The position numbers and the translations under genes are program-made. DNA of 5,145 nucleotides, from positions 1 through 5,145 of the forward strand of contig CAJMPK010000112.1 of assembly GCA_905215205.1 (NCBI GenBank), read 5' to 3'. The stretch is from an uncultured bacterium. GTDB taxonomy: Bacteria > Actinomycetota > Coriobacteriia > Coriobacteriales > Coriobacteriaceae. The first letter of the stretch is position 1; every line of letters starts with the position of its first letter. This document shows positions 1 through 5,145 of this stretch, one piece after another. The notes under the pieces were generated by a model. The model was given only the letters and a program-made list of their open reading frames with translations. It was not told the DNA's origin and made no database searches.

Positions 1-93
1 CCCCCAAAACTAAAGCCACTAATGCAATTTATTAGATGAATATCTTAGTACTAACAACGCAGATGTAAACCATCTGCCGCTAATCGGTAGCCC
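1..93. other. AT-rich intergenic region, no gene seen
   Basis: This stretch follows the stop codon of the leftward ABC operon and is visibly richer in A and T than the coding DNA beside it. I see no open reading frame with a ribosome-binding site. It contains the 59-77 hairpin, listed separately, and a perfect 10-base palindrome, TTAGTACTAA, at 45-54. A weak 5-bp inverted repeat, CTAAT/ATTAG, lies at 19-35. The neighbouring gene on the left is outside the window, so promoter elements for it cannot be judged. Confidence 0.6.
59..77 (-). terminator. Candidate terminator hairpin of the ABC exporter operon
   Basis: A perfect 7-bp stem (GCAGATG/CATCTGC) with a 5-base loop begins 17 bases after the TAG stop of the distal ABC gene. 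Read on the minus strand, the stem is followed by GTTGTTAGT, which is only moderately T-rich, so this is a weak intrinsic terminator or a 3'-end stabilising hairpin. On the plus strand the stem is followed by CGCTAATC, so it is not a plus-strand terminator. Position and stem quality support the call; the poor T-tract limits it. Confidence 0.42.
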
Positions 94-1953
94 CTACTGG
101 GCAAACTGGCTGCGGTAGAGTTCGGCGTAGAAGCCGCCTGCCGCTAGCAGCTCGTCGTGCGTGCCGCGCTCGATAATCTGGCCGTCGCGCATCACCAGAA
201 TGCAGTCGGCGTTGCGGATGGTGCTCAGGCGGTGCGCCACGACAAAGCTTGTGCGACCGGCCATGAGCTCGTCGAATGCCGCCTGCACCTGCAGCTCGGT
301 GCGCGTATCGATACTCGACGTTGCCTCGTCCAGCAGCAAGATAGCCGGGTCGGTGAGCATGACGCGCGCGATGCACAGCAGCTGTTTTTGACCCTGGCTA
401 AACGTGCCGCCGTCCTCGCCGATGACCGTATCGTAGCCGCCTGGCAGCTGCACGATAAACTTGTGCGCGTGCGCGCGCTTGGCGGCTTCGACAATCTGCT
501 CGCGCGTGGCGTCGGGACAGCCGTAGGCGATGTTTTCCGCCACCGTGCCCTCGAACAGCCAAGTGTCCTGCAACACCATGCCAAAGGCGCGGCGCAGGCT
601 TGCGCGCGTGTAGTCACGCGAAGAACGGCCATCGACCGCAATGCGACCGGCATCGATATCGTAAAAACGCAGCAGCAAATTGATGAGCGTCGTCTTGCCG
701 CAGCCCGTGGGGCCAACGAGGGCAAAGCGCATGCCGGGCTTAGCCTCGATGCAGATGTCCTGCAGCAGCTTGCGGTCGGGCACGTAGCTAAAGTCCACAT
801 GCTCAAGGGCGACCTCGCCCTGCGGGGCGGCAAGCTCCACGGCATCCGATGCGTCGGGCTCCTGCTCGCGCGCATCGAGCAGCGCAAACATGCGGCGCGC
901 CGAGGCATAGGCCGTCTGGATCTGCGTAATGACGTTGGTGACCTCATTGAACGGCTTGGTGTACTGGTTGGCGTAGGACAGAAAGATTTGAACGCCGCCC
1001 ACCGTAAGCGCCGCAGGCACGCCCGTGATCACGCCCACGCAGCCGATCACGGCTACCACGGCATAGATGATGTTGTTGATGAAGCGCGTACCGGGGTTGG
1101 AAAGCGAGCCCATAAACTGCGCGCGTTCACCTGCCGTATAGAGCTCGGCGTTGAGCACGTCAAAGCGCGCCTGGGCGTTCGGGCCGTAGGCAAACGCATC
1201 CACCAGCTTTTGCTCGCCCACATACTCCTCGATATGACCGCCCAGTTGACCCTGAATACGCTGCTGGGCCGTAAAGCTCTTGTTGGAAAGCTTGGCAATG
1301 GCGCCGGCTGCAAAAATGGAAAGCGGCGTGACGAGCACCACCACGAGCGTCATGGTCAGGTTAATGGAGAGCATAAACGCGAGTGTGCCCGCGATGGTGA
1401 TAACGCCGGTGAAAAGCTGGGTAAAGCCCTGCAGCAGACCGTCGCCCACCTGGTCGACGTCGTTGACCACGCGGCTCATAAGGTCGCCGTGGGCATGGCT
1501 GTCAATAAAGCTGAGCGGCATGCGGCTGAGCTTGTCGCTCGCCTCCACGCGCATGTCGCGCACCGTCTCGTAGGACAAGCGATTAACGCAATAGCCCTGC
1601 AGCCACTGGAAAGCCGCAGCACCAACGACGACAATCGCGAGCTTGGTGACAAGCGGCAGCAGCGCGTCAAAGTCCACCTGCCCGGCGGCGACGATCAGGT
1701 CGATGCCCTCGCCGATGAGAATAGGTGTGTAGAGCTGCAAAATCACGGAGATAGCGGCACTCACGAACGACGCTACAAACGAAATGCGGTGCGGGCGAAC
1801 ATAGCCCAGCAGGCGGCTGGTCACCGCGCCAACGGGATAGCGCTCGGGATCGCCGGGCTGGCGCAGACCGTCGCCCAGGTCGTTGAGGCTATCGTTGCCG
1901 GACACGTTGGCCGTCATCGTGGCGACCGAACCGGAAGAAGTGTACGGATTCAT
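94..1953 (-). CDS. Heterodimeric ABC exporter subunit with the catalytic ATPase residues (TM288/LmrD-like half-transporter)
   Basis: This 619-residue half-transporter has an N-terminal membrane domain fused to a C-terminal nucleotide-binding domain, the usual size and order for type IV ABC exporters. A polar cytosolic N-terminus (about 1-50) is followed by six predicted helices near 57-82, 100-122, 176-197, 200-222, 290-312 and 316-335. A coupling-helix motif, NDVDQ, lies at 164-168. The ATPase domain shows A-loop Tyr390, Walker A GPTGCGKT (414-421), Q-loop Gln462, signature FSQGQ (518-522), Walker B ILLLDE (538-543) with catalytic Glu543, D-loop SSID (546-549) and switch His574. The signature deviates from LSGGQ (Gln in the third position), while Walker B and the switch His are canonical. 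In such heterodimers this marks the subunit that supplies the hydrolysing residues. The ATG directly follows the partner gene's stop (TAAATG), with AGGAGG 8 bases upstream. It probably exports drugs, lipids or peptides; the substrate cannot be read from sequence. Confidence 0.96.
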   Translation of the reverse strand: MNPYTSSGSVATMTANVSGNDSLNDLGDGLRQPGDPERYPVGAVTSRLLGYVRPHRISFVASFVSAAISVILQLYTPILIGEGIDLIVAAGQVDFDALLPLVTKLAIVVVGAAAFQWLQGYCVNRLSYETVRDMRVEASDKLSRMPLSFIDSHAHGDLMSRVVNDVDQVGDGLLQGFTQLFTGVITIAGTLAFMLSINLTMTLVVVLVTPLSIFAAGAIAKLSNKSFTAQQRIQGQLGGHIEEYVGEQKLVDAFAYGPNAQARFDVLNAELYTAGERAQFMGSLSNPGTRFINNIIYAVVAVIGCVGVITGVPAALTVGGVQIFLSYANQYTKPFNEVTNVITQIQTAYASARRMFALLDAREQEPDASDAVELAAPQGEVALEHVDFSYVPDRKLLQDICIEAKPGMRFALVGPTGCGKTTLINLLLRFYDIDAGRIAVDGRSSRDYTRASLRRAFGMVLQDTWLFEGTVAENIAYGCPDATREQIVEAAKRAHAHKFIVQLPGGYDTVIGEDGGTFSQGQKQLLCIARVMLTDPAILLLDEATSSIDTRTELQVQAAFDELMAGRTSFVVAHRLSTIRNADCILVMRDGQIIERGTHDELLAAGGFYAELYRSQFAQ

Positions 1954-3798
1954 TTAGCAGCCCTCCTTTGCGCAGACGGATGCGGGGGCTGTCGGGGCGG
2001 ACGCGGGCGCCGCACTCCCCTGTTGGCCCTCGAGCTCCTCGCGGCGAAGCTGCGACTGGCAGATCTCTCGGTAGAGCTGGCAGCTTGCATACAGCTCGTC
2101 ATGCGTGCCAAGGCCCGCAACCGAGCCGTGGTCGAGTACGCAGATCATGTCGGCATCGCGCACGGTCGAGACACGTTGGCTCACGATGACGGTCGTGAGC
2201 GGCAGCCCGCCCTCGGCGGCACCGCGCACACTGCGCTCGCGGATGGCATGGCGAAGCGCCGCGTCGGTCTTAAAGTCGAGCGCCGAGGCGGAGTCGTCCA
2301 TGATCAATACCTGAGGCGAACCCACCAAGGCACGCGCAATGGTCAGGCGCTGGCGCTGACCGCCGCTAAAATTCTTACCGCCCGCCTCGACCGGAGCATC
2401 GAGCCCCTGCGGCTTGTTGCGCACGAACTCACTCGCTTGCGCCATATCGAGTGCTGCCCAGAGCTCCTCGTCGGTTGCCGACTCGTCACGCCAGGTCAGG
2501 TTGCTGCGGATGGTGCCGCTCACCAGCGACGCGCGCTGTGGAACGGTCGCGACCACACGGCGCAGCCGGTCGAGCGGCCAGGTGCGCACGTCGGCGCCCA
2601 TCACGCTCACGCTACCGGTACTCGCATCGTATAGGCGCGGGATGAGCGAGACGAGCGTCGACTTACCGCTGCCCGTGCCGCCGATAATGCCGAGCGTCTT
2701 GCCCAGCGGCAGCTCCAGGGTCACATCGTTGACGGCGTTGGCAGCGCCGGCGCCAAAAGAGAAGCTCGCATGGCTCAAGCTCAGCGCAGGAACTGGAGCG
2801 ACATTGCCCGGCTTGGGCAGCGCAACCGACTGATTGCCCTCGTCGGTGATGCCCGGCACGCAATTGAGCACCTCGTTGATACGCGACGCGCTCGCGCTCG
2901 CCTTGGTAAAGACCACGACCAGGTTGGCGACGTACACGATGGAGGTCAGGGTCTGCGTCATGTAGTTCACAAACGCCATGACCTGGCCCTGCGTAAGCTC
3001 GCCCACGTTGACCTGGATGCCGCCCACCCACAGGATGGCGCACACGCCCAGGTTCATCACCAAAAATGTGACGGGATTAAGGATCGACGAGAGCTTTCCC
3101 ACTGCGATGGCAACATGTGCCTGCTCATCAGCGGCTTGAGCAAAGCGCTCGCGCTCGTGATCCTCGCGCACAAACGCGCGGACCACGCGGGCACCCGAAA
3201 GCCCCTCACGGCAAATGAGCGCGATGCGGTCGAGCTTTGCCTGCAGCTGCCTGTAATACGGGATGCAGCGCGCCATGACAAACCAAAACACCAAGCCGAT
3301 GGCGGGCGTGCAAATCAAAAAGACCACGCCGAGCTTAAGGTCGATGGCAAGGGCCGCGCACATGGAGCCCACCGCCAGGAAGGGCCAGCGGATGAGCATG
3401 CGCACGCCCAGTGCCACAGCGAGCTGGACCTGGTTAACGTCGTTGGTGATGCGGGTGATGAGCGACGGCGTGCCAAAGCGGTCGAGCTCAGCATAGCTCA
3501 GCTTGTTGATGTGCTCGTAGAGCGCGCCGCGAATGTCGGTGCCCATGCCCTGCGAGGTGAGCGCCGCCATCTTTTGGCAGACGAGCGTAAACGAGATGCC
3601 GATCACGGCCATGGCGGCAAGTAGCATGCCGTAGTGGACGACAGCGTTCACATCGCGTGCGCCGATGCCCTTGTCGATCATCTGGGCAATCACCAGCGGC
3701 GTCAGCAGGTCAAAGATCACTTCGATCAGCTTACACGCAGGGCCGATCACCATATACCGGCGAAACTTACCACCAAAACGCCTAAGCAGCTCAATCAT
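1954..3798 (-). CDS. Heterodimeric ABC exporter subunit with degenerate ATPase residues (TM287/LmrC-like half-transporter)
   Basis: This is the promoter-proximal partner of the downstream ABC gene, 614 residues from the ATG chosen here. Six membrane helices lie roughly at 17-43, 50-80, 127-150, 152-178, 240-263 and 270-298, with coupling motif NDVNQ near 119-123. The ATPase domain shows Walker A GGTGSGKS (373-380), Q-loop Gln421, a canonical signature FSGGQ (477-481), Walker B VLIMDD (497-502), D-loop SALD (505-508) and Gln541 at the switch position. Asp502 replaces the catalytic Glu and Gln541 replaces the switch His, so this subunit's own Walker site should be nearly inactive. Its intact signature completes the consensus site of the partner, a TM287/288-like arrangement. 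The tail (about 593-614) is Ala/Pro/Ser-rich and ends in Cys. The start is ATG at 3798 because AGGGAG lies 9 bases upstream and the protein then begins MIELLRR. An in-frame TTG at 3829-3831 would add 11 residues but has no good ribosome-binding site. Confidence 0.93.
   Translation of the reverse strand: MIELLRRFGGKFRRYMVIGPACKLIEVIFDLLTPLVIAQMIDKGIGARDVNAVVHYGMLLAAMAVIGISFTLVCQKMAALTSQGMGTDIRGALYEHINKLSYAELDRFGTPSLITRITNDVNQVQLAVALGVRMLIRWPFLAVGSMCAALAIDLKLGVVFLICTPAIGLVFWFVMARCIPYYRQLQAKLDRIALICREGLSGARVVRAFVREDHERERFAQAADEQAHVAIAVGKLSSILNPVTFLVMNLGVCAILWVGGIQVNVGELTQGQVMAFVNYMTQTLTSIVYVANLVVVFTKASASASRINEVLNCVPGITDEGNQSVALPKPGNVAPVPALSLSHASFSFGAGAANAVNDVTLELPLGKTLGIIGGTGSGKSTLVSLIPRLYDASTGSVSVMGADVRTWPLDRLRRVVATVPQRASLVSGTIRSNLTWRDESATDEELWAALDMAQASEFVRNKPQGLDAPVEAGGKNFSGGQRQRLTIARALVGSPQVLIMDDSASALDFKTDAALRHAIRERSVRGAAEGGLPLTTVIVSQRVSTVRDADMICVLDHGSVAGLGTHDELYASCQLYREICQSQLRREELEGQQGSAAPASAPTAPASVCAKEGC
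1962..1967 (-). promoter_or_regulatory. Ribosome-binding site of the distal ABC gene, inside the upstream gene
   Basis: On the minus strand AGGAGG lies 8 bases before the ATG at 1953. It is embedded in the last sense codons (AAG GAG GGC, Lys-Glu-Gly) of the promoter-proximal ABC gene, whose TAA touches the ATG. The arrangement suits translational coupling of two subunits needed in equal amounts, and it decides the start of the distal gene over the internal ATG at codon 13. Confidence 0.85.
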
Positions 3799-3807
3799 AA
3801 AAAGGCG

Positions 3808-3813
3808 CTCCCT
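3808..3813 (-). promoter_or_regulatory. Ribosome-binding site deciding the start of the first ABC gene
   Basis: Minus-strand AGGGAG sits 9 bases upstream of the ATG at 3798. The alternative in-frame TTG at 3831 and GTG at 3825 have no comparable purine-rich element at the right distance. This is the main reason for choosing the 614-residue product over a 625-residue one. Confidence 0.7.
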
Positions 3814-3842
3814 ATCATCATCCACATTCAATTCGAATCATG

Positions 3843-3872
3843 ATAGTACGGTGAGCCCAAAAGAAGCGTAAA
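3843..3872 (-). promoter_or_regulatory. Candidate promoter of the ABC exporter operon
   Basis: On the minus strand, TTTACG (3867-3872) as a -35 and TACTAT (3843-3848) as a -10 are separated by 18 bases; each matches consensus at four of six positions. The predicted start of transcription would fall near 3835-3837, giving a leader of roughly 38 bases before the ATG at 3798. Two perfect 8-base palindromes, ATTCGAAT (3831-3838) and ATCATGAT (3837-3844), overlap the end of the -10 and the predicted start and could be operator DNA. This is inference from short motifs only. Confidence 0.35.
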
Positions 3873-3935
3873 CAACTCGTCATTTCTAATGGGATTCGGT
3901 TTCCAAAGAAGCGGAAAGGCGCGCACCCAGCCAGT

Positions 3936-3990
3936 GTCGGGTCAACTAGCTTGGTATACTTACATTAGTGCTACCAAGTTAGTCGCCGAC
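3936..3990. repeat. Long imperfect inverted repeat in the divergent intergenic region (candidate operator)
   Basis: The core arms are ACTAGCTTGGTA (3945-3956) and TACCAAGTTAGT (3972-3983), complementary at 11 of 12 positions, around a 15-base centre. Outer arms GTCGG (3936-3940) and CCGAC (3986-3990) extend the symmetry across a small asymmetric gap of four versus two bases. The left core arm contains the start of the extended -10 of the rightward gene. The dyad centre, near 3964, lies close to the predicted transcription start, so the transcript would lack the left arm. A DNA-level role, such as a binding site for a dimeric regulator, is therefore likelier than an RNA hairpin. No T-tract follows, so it is not a terminator. 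Confidence 0.6.
3952..3960 (+). promoter_or_regulatory. Extended -10 promoter of the coiled-coil surface protein gene
   Basis: TGGTATACT combines the TGn extension with a -10 hexamer, TATACT (3955-3960), matching TATAAT at five of six positions. No good -35 is seen at the expected spacing (3932-3937 reads CAGTGT), which is tolerated by extended -10 promoters. Transcription would start near 3967, giving a leader of about 43 bases to the ATG at 4011. The element lies partly inside the left arm of the inverted repeat. Confidence 0.55.
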
Positions 3991-3999
3991 CCTTGAAAT

Positions 4000-4005
4000 G
4001 AGGTG
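4000..4005 (+). promoter_or_regulatory. Ribosome-binding site of the coiled-coil surface protein gene
   Basis: GAGGTG, fully complementary to the usual 16S rRNA 3' end, lies 5 bases before the ATG at 4011 and supports that start. The resulting protein begins directly with a signal-peptide n-region. Confidence 0.75.
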
Positions 4006-4010
4006 CCAAG

Positions 4011-5024
4011 ATGAACGACATTCTCGCAAGAAGAGCAAGACGAGCAACTATGGGCATCGCCCTTTCCGTGGCGCTTGTCACAGGAATCGCCCCCGCAACG
4101 GCGATCGCGGCAGAAACCAGCGCCCCCACCGGTGCAGTTGCCTTGCAGACAGAAGATGCGGCCGCCGCAAAAGAAAGAGCGTATGCAGCCATGCAGGAAG
4201 CGCTCAAAAACCTCGAGGCCGCGAAAGACGCCGCAAGTCCCGAGAAACTTGCGGAAATCGATGATGACATTGCCGCATTTCAAGAACTCTACGACATGGT
4301 GGTGGCGGAAGCCGCCAAACGGAGGGAACCCCTTCCCGCCATGCAAGCGAACGTCGATGCAGCCCAAGCCAAATACGATGAGGCCCACAACCGGACAAGC
4401 GGCCTTCAGGCAGAATTGGATAAGGCACTTGAAGCACTCGGCGACGAGGGGCCCAGCACAGCTATTAAGGAGCAAATAAAGCAGTTGCGCAGCGAGATCA
4501 TGTCGGCAGAAAGGCGAGAAGAATCTTGTGAAGATGATCTTCACCGCTACCAACGCCGGCTCGAAAGCCAGGAAAAACAGATTCAGTATTTCGAAAGTGA
4601 GGCAGAGGAAGCTAAAGCCCAGATCGACGAGGACATTGCCAAGCGAAATGCGCTCCTCAGCGATTTGGAAAAGGCGCAGGCGGCCTATGATGACGCCTGC
4701 AAAGCATACGAAGAGGCAAAGGCCGCGGCAGATAAGACCACCTCGCCCGAGATAACGAAACCCGCTGAGACAGTGCCTCCCTCCGGCTCAACGCAACCCG
4801 CCGAGGCGACACCGCCCGTTGCCTCACCTGCAACCGGCAAAGACGCCCCATCGAGCTCCACCAAGCAGGCGAACACGAGCAGCGGCAAGCAAGCAGATAC
4901 GACCGCCGGCAAGCTCGCGAACACGGGCGACGCAGCACCGAGCGCAATCGCACTCGCAGGAATCGCCGCCGCAGGACTCGGAATAACCACCGCAGCCACA
5001 CGCCGCATCAAGAAATCAAAATAG
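4011..5024 (+). CDS. Secreted coiled-coil surface protein with LANTG (LAXTG-type) cell-wall sorting signal
   Basis: I do not recognise a named family; the architecture of this 337-residue protein is clear. Residues 1-34 form a signal peptide: basic RRARR (7-11), a hydrophobic core (about 14-26) and an Ala-X-Ala-type cleavage region ending near A33/A34. Residues 47-142 and 150-240 are two Ala/Glu/Lys/Gln-rich helical segments, split by Gly/Pro at 144-148. A regular 3-4 spacing (156, 159, 163, 166 and on to 205) indicates a coiled coil. Residues 243-301 are a Thr/Pro/Ser/Ala/Lys stalk with short repeats. LANTG (302-306), a hydrophobic stretch (about 309-329) and the basic tail RRIKKSK complete a sortase signal. 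Ala in place of Pro in LPXTG fits the class E sortase preference known in Actinobacteria. The product should be attached to peptidoglycan and exposed outside. Adhesin, spacer or receptor roles are all possible; none is shown. It has its own promoter and terminator, so it is a single-gene unit. Confidence 0.93.
   Translation: MNDILARRARRATMGIALSVALVTGIAPATAIAAETSAPTGAVALQTEDAAAAKERAYAAMQEALKNLEAAKDAASPEKLAEIDDDIAAFQELYDMVVAEAAKRREPLPAMQANVDAAQAKYDEAHNRTSGLQAELDKALEALGDEGPSTAIKEQIKQLRSEIMSAERREESCEDDLHRYQRRLESQEKQIQYFESEAEEAKAQIDEDIAKRNALLSDLEKAQAAYDDACKAYEEAKAAADKTTSPEITKPAETVPPSGSTQPAEATPPVASPATGKDAPSSSTKQANTSSGKQADTTAGKLANTGDAAPSAIALAGIAAAGLGITTAATRRIKKSK
4755..4826 (+). repeat. Two 36-base in-frame repeats encoding a 12-residue stalk unit
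   Basis: Residues 249-260 (TKPAETVPPSGS) and 261-272 (TQPAEATPPVAS) of the surface protein align as a direct tandem repeat with seven of twelve residues identical. They are Pro/Thr-rich, as in wall-spanning stalks of Gram-positive surface proteins. The DNA copies have diverged, mostly at third positions. Confidence 0.6.
4836..4931 (+). repeat. Four 24-base in-frame repeats encoding octapeptides, the last containing the sorting motif
   Basis: Residues 276-307 read as four octapeptides: GKDAPSSS (276-283), TKQANTSS (284-291), GKQADTTA (292-299) and GKLANTGD (300-307). The shared pattern is [G/T]-K-x-A-x-[T/S]. The first unit is the most diverged. The fourth contains the LANTG sorting motif. 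The DNA follows a 24-base period with substitutions mainly at third codon positions. Confidence 0.6.
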
Positions 5025-5073
5025 CTGCCAGCGGCGGCTATTGTCTTCGCCAACCCACAAGCCCAGAGATCAG

Positions 5074-5098
5074 AACCACCCTTAAAAAAGGGGTGGTT
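5074..5098 (+). terminator. Intrinsic terminator of the coiled-coil surface protein gene
   Basis: AACCACCC (5074-5081) pairs perfectly with GGGTGGTT (5091-5098). Two further pairs inside (one T-G wobble and one T-A) leave a five-A loop. The stem lies 50 bases after the TAG stop and runs into TTTGCTCTT, a fair T-rich tract. Read on the minus strand the T-tract is poor (CTGATCTC), so action is mainly rightward. Confidence 0.8.
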
Positions 5099-5145
5099 TG
5101 CTCTTAGGGTATAACCCACGGGCCCCGGGCTCGCGTCTAAAGGCG
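5099..5145. other. Short terminal non-coding stretch
   Basis: After the terminator this piece holds a 4-bp inverted repeat (GGGT/ACCC, 5107-5117) and a GC-rich run with overlapping palindromes GGGCCC (5120-5125) and CCCGGG (5124-5129). No start codon with a ribosome-binding site is seen. A leftward gene could end at the CTA at 5137-5139, but too little sequence is present to judge. Confidence 0.4.

Noticed and set aside
157..2634. An 825-codon plus-strand open frame running antisense across both ABC genes.
   Set aside because: It is in exact codon register with the minus-strand genes, where antisense stops arise only from TTA, CTA and TCA codons that this genome rarely uses. Its translation is His/Asp/Arg/Val-rich with no domain. 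The minus-strand frames hold complete ABC motifs.
2770..3624. A second long plus-strand open frame (284 codons) antisense to the first ABC gene.
   Set aside because: Same codon-register shadow effect and similar low-complexity His/Asp/Arg composition; no domain or ribosome-binding site.
3900..3917. A 5-bp stem TTTCC/GGAAA in the divergent region as a small RNA or attenuator.
   Set aside because: The stem is short, the loop is 8 bases and no terminator follows; such stems are expected by chance.
3936..3990. The long inverted repeat as a terminator or as an insertion-sequence end.
   Set aside because: No T-tract follows either arm, there is no transposase and no flanking target duplication, and the repeat overlaps a good promoter.
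4029..4060. Possible twin-arginine (Tat) signal in the surface protein because of RRARR.
   Set aside because: The consensus after the arginine pair (hydrophobic residues then Lys) is absent, and a helical, sortase-anchored protein fits the Sec route better.
3960..4553. A 197-codon minus-strand frame rich in cysteine, opposite the surface protein gene.
   Set aside because: The cysteines come from reading GCA alanine codons backwards (TGC) and the phenylalanines from GAA glutamate codons. The plus frame has signal peptide, coiled coil and sorting signal.
4685..5119. A minus-strand frame entering through the terminator region and overlapping the 3' end of the surface gene.
   Set aside because: It reads through the terminator hairpin and the antisense of the stalk repeats, with an Ala/Val/Ser-rich translation explained by the plus-strand codons.

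Overview
The window is a high-GC bacterial segment with two divergent transcription units. The organism is probably an actinobacterium, perhaps a Collinsella-like member of the Coriobacteriia. That guess rests on the GC-rich, TTA/CTA/TCA-poor coding style and on a cell-wall sorting motif of the LAXTG type, which is associated with class E sortases of Actinobacteria. No marker gene is present to prove it.

Layout. Positions 1-93 are an AT-rich intergenic stretch with a hairpin that may end the leftward operon. Positions 94-1953 and 1954-3798 (both minus strand) encode the two subunits of a heterodimeric type IV ABC exporter. The promoter-proximal gene (1954-3798) encodes the subunit with the degenerate ATPase residues, and the distal gene (94-1953) encodes the one with the catalytic residues. 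The two genes abut as TAAATG, and the ribosome-binding site of the second lies in the last sense codons of the first. Positions 3799-4010 are a 212-base divergent intergenic region. It holds a candidate leftward promoter, a clear extended -10 promoter for the rightward gene, and a long imperfect dyad centred close to the predicted rightward transcription start. Positions 4011-5024 (plus strand) encode a secreted coiled-coil protein with a signal peptide, a Pro/Thr/Ser/Ala stalk built from two short repeat families, and a C-terminal LANTG sorting signal. A strong hairpin terminator follows at 5074-5098. The last 47 bases hold no supportable gene.

How the parts work together. The two ABC genes form one functional unit: their motifs are complementary, giving one consensus and one degenerate ATP site, as in TM287/288-like exporters. 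The coiled-coil surface protein is transcribed away from them. Nothing in the sequence ties its function to the exporter beyond the shared intergenic region. No regulator gene, sortase, RNA gene, CRISPR array or mobile element is visible.

I did not find a convincing new multi-gene system. The most interesting items are the wall-anchored coiled-coil protein, whose sorting motif appears to be the last unit of a tandem octapeptide repeat, and the dyad over its promoter.
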